Shown here: piece after piece, positions 52,603-60,667 of the stretch | Layout of the letters: each line of letters begins with the position of its first letter | How positions within the stretch are numbered: position 1 is the first letter of the stretch | From: Myxococcales bacterium | Lineage (GTDB): Bacteria; Myxococcota_A; Polyangia; Fen-1088 | DNA: 64,000 nt | Assembly (NCBI GenBank): GCA_022184915.1 | Contig: JAGTJU010000003.1 | Coordinates: 744,001-808,000 of the forward strand | Direction: 5' to 3' | Notes under the pieces: model-generated | Seen by the model: only the letters and a program-made list of their open reading frames with translations | The model's database searches: none | What the model was told of the DNA's origin: nothing | Position numbers and translations under genes: made by a program

Positions 52603-53004
52603 ATGGATCTCGAGGAATTCCAGGCCGCCCTCGCCACGCTCCGCGAACAGGTGCTCGGCCCAGGAGGCAATCAGGCCAGCCTCAACTGCGAAGCGTGCGA
52701 GAACTGCGTCCGGTGCATGTTCTGTACGGGTTGCGATGATTGCTACCACTGCACGCACTGCGAGGCGTGTCGCGGCTGCACCGAGTGCTCGCATTGTCTG
52801 CGCTCGGGGGGCTGCCACGGCTGCTCTCACCTGATCGATTGCGAAAGCTGCCACGGCTCAGCGTACCTGGTTTCCTGCGCGAACTGCTCGGAGTGCACGT
52901 ACTGCCTGGGGTGCGTGGGACTCCAAAACAAGGAGTTCCACATCCTAAATCAGCCCTACACACGCAGCGAGTACTTCGCCATCCTGAAGGGCCTCGGGCT
53001 CTGA
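52603..53004 (+). CDS. cysteine-repeat protein, (C-x-x)n
   Basis: The 133-residue protein has 22 cysteines. The first thirteen, from C29 to C65, follow at exactly every third residue, and later ones continue in CxxC pairs. The N-terminus is a short helix (EEFQAALATLREQVLG), and the C-terminus is QNKEFHILNQPYTRSEYFAIL. Similar C-rich proteins ending in an LxNK.Y.ILNK-like motif are found in candidate-phyla bacteria, often mislabelled in databases; their role is unknown to me. Regular three-residue spacing suggests a three-sided beta-helix with stacked cysteines that could bind metal or form disulfides. There is no signal peptide, so the cysteines are probably reduced in the cytoplasm. Confidence 0.8.
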   Translation: MDLEEFQAALATLREQVLGPGGNQASLNCEACENCVRCMFCTGCDDCYHCTHCEACRGCTECSHCLRSGGCHGCSHLIDCESCHGSAYLVSCANCSECTYCLGCVGLQNKEFHILNQPYTRSEYFAILKGLGL

Positions 53005-53107
53005 CGTAAGGCGGGGTGGCCCGGTTTTGCCCGTCGGGCCCGCTGGGTGGTAAGTTTGCCTTCGTGCAGTCGCGCTGCCCGTTGTCTTTCGTTCCGGCGA
53101 GGCGCCC

Positions 53108-54037
53108 GTGAGGGTGCGCTTTTGGGGCGTGCGCGGCTCCGTGCCGGTGCCAGGGTCGGGCACGGTTCGCTATGGCGGCAACACGTCTTGCGTCGAGGTG
53201 GAGTCCGGGGGAACCCGCGTCATCATCGACGCAGGCACGGGCCTGAGACGCCTGGGCAAGCAGCTCGTGCGCGGCACGCCCTCTGAAGGAAAGGGCGATG
53301 CCCATATCCTCATCAGCCACACGCACTGGGATCACATCCAGGGGCTGCCTTTTTTCGCTCCCCTCTATCAGGCGGGCAACCGCCTCAACATTTACGCCCG
53401 CAAGCGCGACGACCTGCGGTTGCGCACCGTCCTTGCGGGACAAACGGAAGCTCCCTACTTCCCGCGCCCCTTCGATACCGCACGCGCCGAGGTCGACTTC
53501 TGTGAACTGCCCGACAATCACCGCTTCGAGATTGCCGATGTGAGGGTGACCACGGCCCAGCTCAACCACCCCTACGTGGCCACGGCGTACGCGCTCGAAG
53601 CCGGTGGGCGCAAGGTGGCCTACGTCTCCGATACGGCGCCGTTCGAGAAGATCTTGTTCGGGGAGGAGTTCATCGCCAGGCCCCCGGCCGATGACGAGCC
53701 TCTGTCATCTTCTGATCAAGCCCATCTCGCCCGGCTACGGCAGGGGGTCGTGCGGCTGTGCGAGGGGGCCGACCTGGTCGTGTACGACACGATGTTCACA
53801 GACGCCGATTACGAGCGCTCTCCCCACTTCGGGCATTCGCGTCCCGCCGACGCCATCGCGATTTGCAGGCAGGCTGGCGCCAAGCGTCTGGCGCTCTTCC
53901 ACCACGCGCCCGAACGCACGGACGAAGAGGTGGATCGCATGCGGGACGAAGCGCGCGCCCACGCTGCCCGACACGCACCGGGGCTCGAAGTGGTGGCGGC
54001 CTTCGAGGGCCTGGACGTGGGGCTGGGGCCCACGTGA
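53108..54037 (+). CDS. MBL-fold metallohydrolase
   Basis: This is a metallo-beta-lactamase-fold enzyme with the intact motif HTHWDHIQG (HxHxDH), a third-ligand region LNHPYVATAY, an aspartate in YVSDTAPFE and a terminal FHHAPER histidine. The start MRVRFWGVRGSVPVPG and GGNTSCVEVE are typical of phosphodiesterase-like or RNase-Z-like MBL proteins. It starts at GTG (53108). Only 34 bases separate it from a paralogue that has lost these ligands, so this is a tandem duplication. Substrate unknown. Confidence 0.88.
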   Translation: MRVRFWGVRGSVPVPGSGTVRYGGNTSCVEVESGGTRVIIDAGTGLRRLGKQLVRGTPSEGKGDAHILISHTHWDHIQGLPFFAPLYQAGNRLNIYARKRDDLRLRTVLAGQTEAPYFPRPFDTARAEVDFCELPDNHRFEIADVRVTTAQLNHPYVATAYALEAGGRKVAYVSDTAPFEKILFGEEFIARPPADDEPLSSSDQAHLARLRQGVVRLCEGADLVVYDTMFTDADYERSPHFGHSRPADAIAICRQAGAKRLALFHHAPERTDEEVDRMRDEARAHAARHAPGLEVVAAFEGLDVGLGPT

Positions 54038-54071
54038 GCGCAGGGAGCGAAAGCATGTGGAGGCACGTGTG

Positions 54072-54902
54072 ATGGAGGTGACATTCTGGGGCGTTCGCGG
54101 TTCGATCCCGTCTCCGGGTCCGGGCACAGTCCGCTACGGAGGCAACACAGCCTGCGTGTCCGTGCGCCTGGCCAGCGGCGAGCTCGTGATCCTCGATCTC
54201 GGCACCGGCGCGCGAAACCTGGGCAACGCTCTCATGGAAGGGCCCTTCGGCAAGGGGAAGGGCCGCGCCACGATTTTGTTGTCCCTCGCGCAGTGGGATC
54301 ACATCCAGGGGTTTCCCTTCTTCGTGCCGTTCTACGTGCCTGGAAATCAGTTCACGATTTACGGTGGCCCCCGGCAGCGTGCGGAGCTCGAGGGAATCCT
54401 CGAACGGCAAATGGCCGCTCAATACTTCCCCGTGCAGACGTACAAGAACATGGCGGCCCAGCTGTCGCTTGCGTCCCTGCCCGAGGGCGACACGCTGGTC
54501 TTGGGCAGCGCCACGGTGAGGGCCGCGCGTGAGGGCGGCCCGCTCGGGGCCACCGTTTACCGCATCGAGGAGGGGGGCAGGTCGCTGGCGTATGCGGGCC
54601 ACGGGGCCTGTGCCGATCGGGGAGATGGGCGCCGCAGCTTGTTGGCCGGGGTGGACTTGCTCATCCACGAAGCGTCCTTTTCCGTGGACGACGGTCGACG
54701 CTATCCCGATCGAGGGCTGTCCTCGGTCGATCAGGCGGTCACCTGTGCCGTGGAAGCGGGAGCCAAAACGCTGGCGCTCTTTCACTACGACCAGGACTAC
54801 ACCGACGCCGAGGTCGACGCCTTGGCCAATGAGGGCAAGCGCTTGGCTTCAGGCGGGCTGCGCGTGGTGGCAGCCGCCGAGCGTCAGCGTTTCACCTTGT
54901 GA
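54072..54902 (+). CDS. MBL-fold paralogue lacking metal ligands
   Basis: The 276-residue product is clearly a paralogue of the preceding protein: MEVTFWGVRGSIPSPGPG, GGNTACVSV, WDHIQGFPFF. The metal motif HTHWDH is LAQWDH here, so the first two histidines are lost; the third-ligand region reads GPLGATVY, and SDT is replaced by GHGACA. FHYDQD replaces FHHAP. It therefore probably cannot hold two metals, and it may be a binding or regulatory partner of its neighbour. The ATG follows the upstream stop by 34 bases. The reading frame has no break, so it is under selection as a protein rather than a decayed gene. Confidence 0.88.
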   Translation: MEVTFWGVRGSIPSPGPGTVRYGGNTACVSVRLASGELVILDLGTGARNLGNALMEGPFGKGKGRATILLSLAQWDHIQGFPFFVPFYVPGNQFTIYGGPRQRAELEGILERQMAAQYFPVQTYKNMAAQLSLASLPEGDTLVLGSATVRAAREGGPLGATVYRIEEGGRSLAYAGHGACADRGDGRRSLLAGVDLLIHEASFSVDDGRRYPDRGLSSVDQAVTCAVEAGAKTLALFHYDQDYTDAEVDALANEGKRLASGGLRVVAAAERQRFTL

Positions 54903-54935
54903 GCGGCGTAGGCCCCGGACGGCAGGGCGCGCGCG

Positions 54936-55889
54936 TCACGAGGCTTGAAGGTAGCCCTTCTCGATGAGCTGCTTGAGCGCTTCTGCTGTTTCGAGATCGG
55001 GAAGCCGCGAGCGGTCGAAAAGGCTCTGCAGGGTGCCACCCGCGAGCGCGAGCTGAAAGAGATCGAGCTCGTCGGGTTTGAGGTCGCGCAGCTTGGCTTC
55101 GAGCGGGCGGGGCAGGGCAATGACGGACGAGGGGGCCGGCAGCTTCTCCCCGATCACCTTCAGCTCGTCCATCTGGCGCATGCCCTCCATGAGCAGCGCC
55201 TCGGTGGACTCCTGTATTTCTTCGAGTACGGTTCGCTCGTCCGGGGCTTCGAGCTCGAAGAAGCCCGCGGTCCAGGAGAGCATGCGGTACATGGCCTTGC
55301 GGGGGCTCACGTCGAAGCTTTCGTCGATGCTGGCAAAGTAGATCTGGCCGGTGCGGAAGTAGATTCGGCCGGTGCCGAGATCCGAGCGCAACACGAGAAC
55401 ACCCGACTTCCGGCTGGTGGAGAGCAGCTGAATGAGATCCGGCAGCGGGATCTCCTCGATGCTTCCCGACATCGTGCGAGACGGGGGGCGGCGCGTGGCG
55501 TCCACCTGCATCTTCGAGCGGGCTTCGGTCTCGGAGAGGTTGTTGGCGGAGACCTCGCCGTTGAGGCCCACCAGCTTGATGATCGAGGTGCCGATCAGAA
55601 TCCGATCGCCGTCTTTCAGCTCGACGCTGCGGATCTTCTCCCCGTTGACGAAGGTGCCGTTCGTGGAACCCAAGTCCTGGATGGTGATGTTCTTTTCGTT
55701 CGTGGCGATCTTCGCGTGCTTGCGGGAGACCATGTCTTCCACGAGGACCATGTCGAGGTCGGAGGAGCGCCCGATGATGATTTCCCGGTTCGGCCGAAGG
55801 GGAAACTCCCCGCCCTGGTACTTGCCGGAAATGAAGCGCAGGGCCCAAAGGGCCGCATCCTGTCCGCTGCTGTTGTCTTGATCGTGCAC
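54936..55889 (-). CDS. FHA-DUF4388 signalling protein
   Basis: The N-terminal FHA domain (about 15-110; GRSSDLDMVLVEDMVSRKHAKI, DLGSTNGTFVNGEKI) carries all phosphothreonine-binding residues. The C-terminal part (about 150-315) is a DUF4388 domain (LIQLLSTSRKSGVLVLRSDLGTGRIYFRTGQIYFA). The same DUF4388 module ends the kinase at 21477-23750, so both may read related signals. A good sigma70-type promoter lies upstream (55928-55956). No enzyme domain is present. It may act as an adaptor recruited by Thr phosphorylation. Confidence 0.9.
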   Translation of the reverse strand: MHDQDNSSGQDAALWALRFISGKYQGGEFPLRPNREIIIGRSSDLDMVLVEDMVSRKHAKIATNEKNITIQDLGSTNGTFVNGEKIRSVELKDGDRILIGTSIIKLVGLNGEVSANNLSETEARSKMQVDATRRPPSRTMSGSIEEIPLPDLIQLLSTSRKSGVLVLRSDLGTGRIYFRTGQIYFASIDESFDVSPRKAMYRMLSWTAGFFELEAPDERTVLEEIQESTEALLMEGMRQMDELKVIGEKLPAPSSVIALPRPLEAKLRDLKPDELDLFQLALAGGTLQSLFDRSRLPDLETAEALKQLIEKGYLQAS

Positions 55890-55927
55890 GCGCGTGTTTC
55901 GGCTGTAAGTCTGCCCAGTTAGAGCCC

Positions 55928-55956
55928 ATGGTAAGGCCGGTGCGCGGGACCGTCAA
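55928..55956 (-). promoter_or_regulatory. sigma70-like promoter for FHA-DUF4388 gene
   Basis: On the minus strand TTGACG (55956-55951) and TACCAT (55933-55928) are separated by exactly 17 bases. Transcription would begin near 55921, about 30 bases before the start codon at 55889. Confidence 0.55.
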
Positions 55957-56033
55957 CACACGGCTCGCCCGCCGGGCCCAAATCGGGCGGGGCCGGGACG
56001 GGGTCTGCCGTCCGCGCGGTGTCGCGACCCGGG

Positions 56034-56801
56034 CTACGCCGGCGGGGGCTGGCCTCGCAGGATGCGGTCCAGGGCCTCGGCCACGGGCTCTTCCACCAGC
56101 AGTCCCGAGTGGGTGGTGGGCAGTTCGATGTGCCGGGCCCCCTGCAAGACCGTGGTGCGCACGGGAGCAAAAAAGTCCCGCTCCCCCGAAATGGTGACCA
56201 ATTCGACCCCCGGAGGCAGGGGCGTCTCCTTGAGCTCGCGGAGGAAGCTGCTGCCGGGCAGCAACTGTCGGCTCGCCGCTCCCAGGGGGGCCGTGATCAG
56301 CCCAAAAACCGCTGACCAGGTCCCTGCGGCTGGCGAGCCCAAGAGCACCATGCGGCGCACGCGGTGACGGCCCCCGAGCCGCTTGACGTAGTAGAGCCCC
56401 ACGAGGCCGCCCATCGAGTGGCCCACGATGTCCACGCGGTCGACCCCCGTCTGCTCGACGAGCGCCTCCACCTTGCGGGCCACGAGACCCGCTGTGTCGC
56501 GGATGTCGCCCACATTCATCCGCCCCAGCTTGTAAGTGAGAACGACGTGTCCCCGCTCGTGCAGGCGCTTGGCCAAAAGATGCACCGAGCCCCGGTTCGC
56601 CAGATAACCTTGAAGCAGCAGGACCGGGGCGGGCGGGGTGTCAGGCGCCGCGGTGTCGTGTTCGGGCGGACCAACGCTCGCTGCGTGGGGGCCGTAGTTG
56701 CCGCGCAGCAGCTGCCGCACGTACACGGCGGCTTGGCTCGTGTCCGTGACCTGTTGCCCCAGGGTCCGCGTGGCGTCCAGTAGGCGGTCCAGAATCCCCA
56801 T
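56034..56801 (-). CDS. alpha/beta-hydrolase, lipase-like
   Basis: The 255-residue product has PVLLLQGYLANRGSVHLLAKRL, GHSMGGLVGLYYVKRLGG (nucleophile elbow, Ser in GHSMGG), and VTISGERDFFAP with the acid, plus a late ELPTTHSGLLVE that supplies the histidine. The Leu-Ala-Asn-Arg sequence near the oxyanion loop suggests a lipase/esterase of the triacylglycerol-lipase type. No signal peptide; it lies divergent from the pseudokinase gene with only 23 bases between starts. Confidence 0.85.
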   Translation of the reverse strand: MGILDRLLDATRTLGQQVTDTSQAAVYVRQLLRGNYGPHAASVGPPEHDTAAPDTPPAPVLLLQGYLANRGSVHLLAKRLHERGHVVLTYKLGRMNVGDIRDTAGLVARKVEALVEQTGVDRVDIVGHSMGGLVGLYYVKRLGGRHRVRRMVLLGSPAAGTWSAVFGLITAPLGAASRQLLPGSSFLRELKETPLPPGVELVTISGERDFFAPVRTTVLQGARHIELPTTHSGLLVEEPVAEALDRILRGQPPPA

Positions 56802-56824
56802 TGATCAGTCGATGGTAGCACCCC

Positions 56825-59311
56825 GTGGATGCCTCCATGAGACCGAACGCGCCCGCTGCCCGGGCTCCCTCGCGGATCTTTGGGCGCTTCCACTTCCAGG
56901 AGATTCTGGAGGGGCCCGAGCCCTTCGTGACGTACCGGGCGCGCACCCAGGGCCTGGCAGGGCTCGAGCGGGCGTTTGCGCTCAAGACCCTGCCCGTAGC
57001 CGCGGTCCGGGCTCGGCCAGATGCGGCGCGCAGACTGCTCGACGTGGCCTCGCGTACGGCGGCCCTGCGAGAGGCGCGGATCGGCCAGGTGGTCGACTTC
57101 GGAATGGCGCCTGAGGGCACGGTGTACGTGGCCACCGAGTTTCTGTCAGGTGTGAACCTTTCGGCCTTGCGGGAGGGCCTGTGCCGCGAACCCGAGGTCC
57201 GCGCCGTGGCCGCGCGGGTTCTGGCTCATGTGGGGGCCGAAGTGGCGGCGGCGCTCGCGGCGGGGCACCAGGCAAGCCCCCCGCTCGTCCACGGAGGCCT
57301 CACGCCCTCGAACGTCTTCCTGACTCTGCGGGGCGCGGTCAAGGTGGTCGATTTCGGCCAGCGCTTGGCCGTGCTTTCGAGCGAGGACCCGGGGCCGAGG
57401 CCATCGGCCGGCCCTCACGCGGCGCCGGAGCTGGTCTCGCCTGAACAGGGCTCGCCGGCCGCGGACGTGTTTGCGCTGGGGGTGCTCGTCGTCGAGCTCG
57501 GCACCGGCACGAGACCGTCGGTTTCGCGGGACGTGCGGAGCGGTTCGGAGCTCAGTCGGTCCCTGTTGAAGCTTCCTGGCGAGTTGGCGGTGCCCCTGGC
57601 GGGCCTGCTTCGTGTGGATCCGGCGCAACGGCCCTCGGCGCGTGAGGCGGAGCGCCAGCTGCGGCGTATCGCTACGGGGATGGCGGATACGGAAGTGCGC
57701 GCCCTGCTAGCGGCCCTGGCCCGGCGCTTGTCCGCGCCCCCCCCGGGCACGCCCAGCGAAAGTGCGGTGTTGCCTGCTCTCGAGGGCGGGGCGGGGGCGG
57801 TACCTCGAGCCCCGAACGCCGCCGCCCAAACCACCGAGATGGCGCCGTGCCCGGCAGATGTGGCGCTCTCGGCGGGCGACCTCCGCGCCGTGGCCTTGGA
57901 CCCGGGGCGCACCGAGGCGTCGGCCATGTTCGAGCTGTCGGTCGAGGACTTGGTGGAGGCCTTGCCCGAGGGGGCGTCGCAGGCCGTCACCAGCGCGCCT
58001 CGTTCGGTGGCTCTGCGGCCCAAGCCCCCCCCGGTTCCCACCGCTGGGGCAGTGCCGCCTCCGGGACGCCCCAACATGGACAATCTCACCACCGGTGAGC
58101 TCGAGGCAATGTTTGCGCCTGGCCTCGCGCCGGGGGCGGGGCCCGCCGGCCAGGCAAACGCCATGGTCGACCCCGCTGCGCCACCGCCCGAAAACGACTT
58201 TTCGGAGGATGCAAAGACGAACGCCTTCGAAGGGCGCAAACTAAGGCCCCTTCTGGGCGATTCCTTCGAACGGCCTCGGCGGCTCTCCTCGACCGCCGGA
58301 GATGTGTTTCCCCCGCTGCCCGAGGCCCAAAATGTCGGGGCCGCGCTTCCCTGGGACCTGGACGCCCCCGGCGTTTCGGGGGCATTCCTGCCGGGCTTGG
58401 CCGAGCCCACCGTCGAGATGGATGCCCGACAGCTGTTGCGATCGGAGCTGCTCACGGGGGATCCCTTGCCGGAAGATCCCGCGGGTGCGCCCGCGGACCT
58501 GGCGCCCGCCTACTCTGCGGACGCGGGCGAACCCGAGGAAGGGGCGGACGCGCTCGATTCTTCGAACGAAGCCTGGGAGCATGAACTGGTCACGGCCCAG
58601 GTGCGCAGCACGGGCCGGCTCCGGCTGATCGTCACGCTGGCCACGGCCGCGTGTGTGGCGCTCGTCACCGGTGTGGCTGGTGGGTATCTGCTGGGGGAGC
58701 GCAAGGCCCCGCCAAGAGCGTCAGGCGACGCCGTGGGCCCGCAGGCGTTTCCGTCGCCACCAGCGCTGCCGCCCCCGGCGCAGGCACCTGCTCCGCCTCC
58801 GGTCGCGCGCCCCCTGCCAGCACCCCTCGCTGCGGCAGAGCCCGCTGTGGCCCCACCCGCGCCCCGGGACGCGCAGGGCCGCGTGCGGGTGGAACTGTCG
58901 AGCGCCCCCCCAGGCGCCGTCGTCTGGATCAACGGCGGTGAACGCGGCGTCACACCGACGACGGTCGAGCTCAAGGAGAGACACAAGCGGCTCCTGTTGG
59001 TCTTGCCTGGCCACCTGCCCGTCGAGGAGACGCTGGATCACGCCACCCTGCCGGCGACGCGTTCGTGGACCCTCGTGCCGGCCACCCTGCCCGAACCAGG
59101 CAGCGCTGCGGTGAGCGTGACGTGCCAGGCTCTCGGCAAATATCCCATTTCGGTCGATGGGAAGGAGACAGGGCTCTTGTGCCCTGCCGACATCGCGCTT
59201 GCGCCGGGTGCACACGAGGTGTCCGTGTTCGTGCCCTGGCGCTTCAAGCGCTACGTCACCCGGATCGACCTGCTCGAAGGGCAACGAAAGAAGATCACCC
59301 TCAGCCGGTGA
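56825..59311 (+). CDS. pseudokinase with membrane segment and PEGA domains
   Basis: The N-terminal ~275 residues follow the Hanks kinase fold: FALKTL keeps the ATP-binding lysine, VVDFGQ keeps DFG, and helix F reads ADVFALGVLVVELGTG. The catalytic loop, however, is H156-G157-G158-LTPSN: both R and the catalytic D of HRD are glycine. The glycine-rich loop is also poor (ILEGPEPFVTY). Phosphotransfer is therefore unlikely. A long Pro/Glu-rich linker leads to a membrane segment (TLATAACVALVTGVAGGYLLG, about 605-625) and two PEGA-like modules (VRVELSSAPPGAVVWING, VSVTCQALGKYPISVDGKE). A later start (ATG 56837 or beyond) is possible, as only 23 bases separate this from the divergent gene. Confidence 0.9.
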   Translation: MDASMRPNAPAARAPSRIFGRFHFQEILEGPEPFVTYRARTQGLAGLERAFALKTLPVAAVRARPDAARRLLDVASRTAALREARIGQVVDFGMAPEGTVYVATEFLSGVNLSALREGLCREPEVRAVAARVLAHVGAEVAAALAAGHQASPPLVHGGLTPSNVFLTLRGAVKVVDFGQRLAVLSSEDPGPRPSAGPHAAPELVSPEQGSPAADVFALGVLVVELGTGTRPSVSRDVRSGSELSRSLLKLPGELAVPLAGLLRVDPAQRPSAREAERQLRRIATGMADTEVRALLAALARRLSAPPPGTPSESAVLPALEGGAGAVPRAPNAAAQTTEMAPCPADVALSAGDLRAVALDPGRTEASAMFELSVEDLVEALPEGASQAVTSAPRSVALRPKPPPVPTAGAVPPPGRPNMDNLTTGELEAMFAPGLAPGAGPAGQANAMVDPAAPPPENDFSEDAKTNAFEGRKLRPLLGDSFERPRRLSSTAGDVFPPLPEAQNVGAALPWDLDAPGVSGAFLPGLAEPTVEMDARQLLRSELLTGDPLPEDPAGAPADLAPAYSADAGEPEEGADALDSSNEAWEHELVTAQVRSTGRLRLIVTLATAACVALVTGVAGGYLLGERKAPPRASGDAVGPQAFPSPPALPPPAQAPAPPPVARPLPAPLAAAEPAVAPPAPRDAQGRVRVELSSAPPGAVVWINGGERGVTPTTVELKERHKRLLLVLPGHLPVEETLDHATLPATRSWTLVPATLPEPGSAAVSVTCQALGKYPISVDGKETGLLCPADIALAPGAHEVSVFVPWRFKRYVTRIDLLEGQRKKITLSR

Positions 59312-60667
59312 TCACGTCAGGCTTGCGTCGGGGTCGCGCAGACCGTGTTTGCGCAGCAGCTCGCGCAGGTGCTTGCGGTCCAGCTCTGCCGCGCGGGCGG
59401 CGGCCGACAGGTTGCCGTGGTGGGTCTCGAGCAGCTTGGCGAGGTACGCGCGCTCGAAGGCATCGACCATCACGGCCTTGGCGTCCTTGAAGGGAAGCTC
59501 GAAGGGGATCTCGGCGGGGGCCGGCGTGCTCGAGGGCGCTCCGTCCGGGAAGGTCTGGGAAAAATCGAGCTCGTTGTCACGGCAGAGCGCGACGACACGT
59601 TCGATGGCGTTTCGTAACTCGCGGACGTTGCCCGGCCATCCGTGCTGCTTGAGGCGCTCCAGATCGTGCTTGTGCACACGAAGTGCCTTGCCATGGCTCA
59701 TCTCCTTGACGAAGTGACGCGCGAGCAAGGGAATGTCGTCGTGGCGTTCGCGCAAGGGCGGAATGGTGATGCGCACCACGGCCAGCCGGTAATAGAGATC
59801 CTCCCTGAATCGCTTCTGGCTGACCTCCACGCGCAGATCACGGTTGGTGGCGGCCACCACGCGCACGTTCACCTTGCGATAGGCGTCGCCTCCGACGGGG
59901 CGAACCATCTGCTTGTCGAGCACGCGGAGCAAGGTGGGCTGCAGATCCAGCCCGAGCTCCCCAATCTCGTCGAGAAACAACGTGCCGCCGTCCGCTTCGC
60001 CGAACGCACCCCGTCGCTCGCTGATCGCACCCGTGAAGGCGCCCTTGACGTGCCCGAAGAGCGCAGACTCGATGAGTTCGTGGGGCACCGCCGCGCAATC
60101 GAACACCACCAAGGGTTGTCCTTTGCGGTGGCTGTGCCGGTGGATCTCTTCGGCGAACAGCTCCTTGCCCGTGCCGGTCTCACCCTCGAGCAAAACCGTG
60201 GCGTCGGTCTGCGCGACGTCCTCGAGCAGCGAGAACAGGCGCCGCATCTTCGGGTCGCGTCCGAAGAGGGCGCCGAAGCGCTCTTTGTCGCCTGGGAGCA
60301 CCTCGACGGCTTGCTCGTCGGGCACGTACTTCATGACCGTCTGCCCCACCTGGATCTCCATGCCGTAGCCCAGTTCCAGCTCTCGGAAGCGGGCGCCCTT
60401 GACGAACGAGCCGTTGGTCGAACCCAAGTCACGCAGCAGCAGACCGCCGTCGGCGAGGCGAATCTCGAGGTGTCGACGGGACACCGTGGGATCGGTGAGC
60501 TGGAGTTGGCAGTCGTTTCCCGACCCGAGCAGGAGCGGGCTGGTCTCGAGGACGAAAGACTCCCCCCGATCCTGCCCATGCAGGACGATGAAGCGACCGC
60601 GACCAGACTGGCGCGTGATCGGCGCTTCCGGGTTGATGATCCGGGTGGGCGACTTCGGGGCGTTCAT
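59312..60667 (-). CDS. FHA-type sigma54-dependent transcription activator
   Basis: FHA domain (about 25-115, with RRHLEIRL and DLGSTNGSFVKG) reads phosphothreonine. The AAA+ domain has Walker A GETGTGKE, the sigma54 loop GAFTGA intact in GHVKGAFTGAISER, and Walker B GTLFLDEIGEL. The C-terminal Fis-type helix-turn-helix is GNLSAAARAAELDRKHLRELLRKHG. It should activate sigma54 promoters when its FHA domain is engaged. Its start overlaps the stop of the upstream kinase gene by four bases, making kinase and activator one operon. It touches the pseudokinase gene: the two stop codons are adjacent in TGATCA. Confidence 0.95.
   Translation of the reverse strand: MNAPKSPTRIINPEAPITRQSGRGRFIVLHGQDRGESFVLETSPLLLGSGNDCQLQLTDPTVSRRHLEIRLADGGLLLRDLGSTNGSFVKGARFRELELGYGMEIQVGQTVMKYVPDEQAVEVLPGDKERFGALFGRDPKMRRLFSLLEDVAQTDATVLLEGETGTGKELFAEEIHRHSHRKGQPLVVFDCAAVPHELIESALFGHVKGAFTGAISERRGAFGEADGGTLFLDEIGELGLDLQPTLLRVLDKQMVRPVGGDAYRKVNVRVVAATNRDLRVEVSQKRFREDLYYRLAVVRITIPPLRERHDDIPLLARHFVKEMSHGKALRVHKHDLERLKQHGWPGNVRELRNAIERVVALCRDNELDFSQTFPDGAPSSTPAPAEIPFELPFKDAKAVMVDAFERAYLAKLLETHHGNLSAAARAAELDRKHLRELLRKHGLRDPDASLT

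Noticed and set aside
53018-53040. Sigma54-type promoter or terminator near TGGCCCGGTTTTGC
   Set aside because: The GG-to-GC distance is one base short of the -24/-12 rule, and the associated 6-bp hairpin has an 11-base loop and no U-tract.
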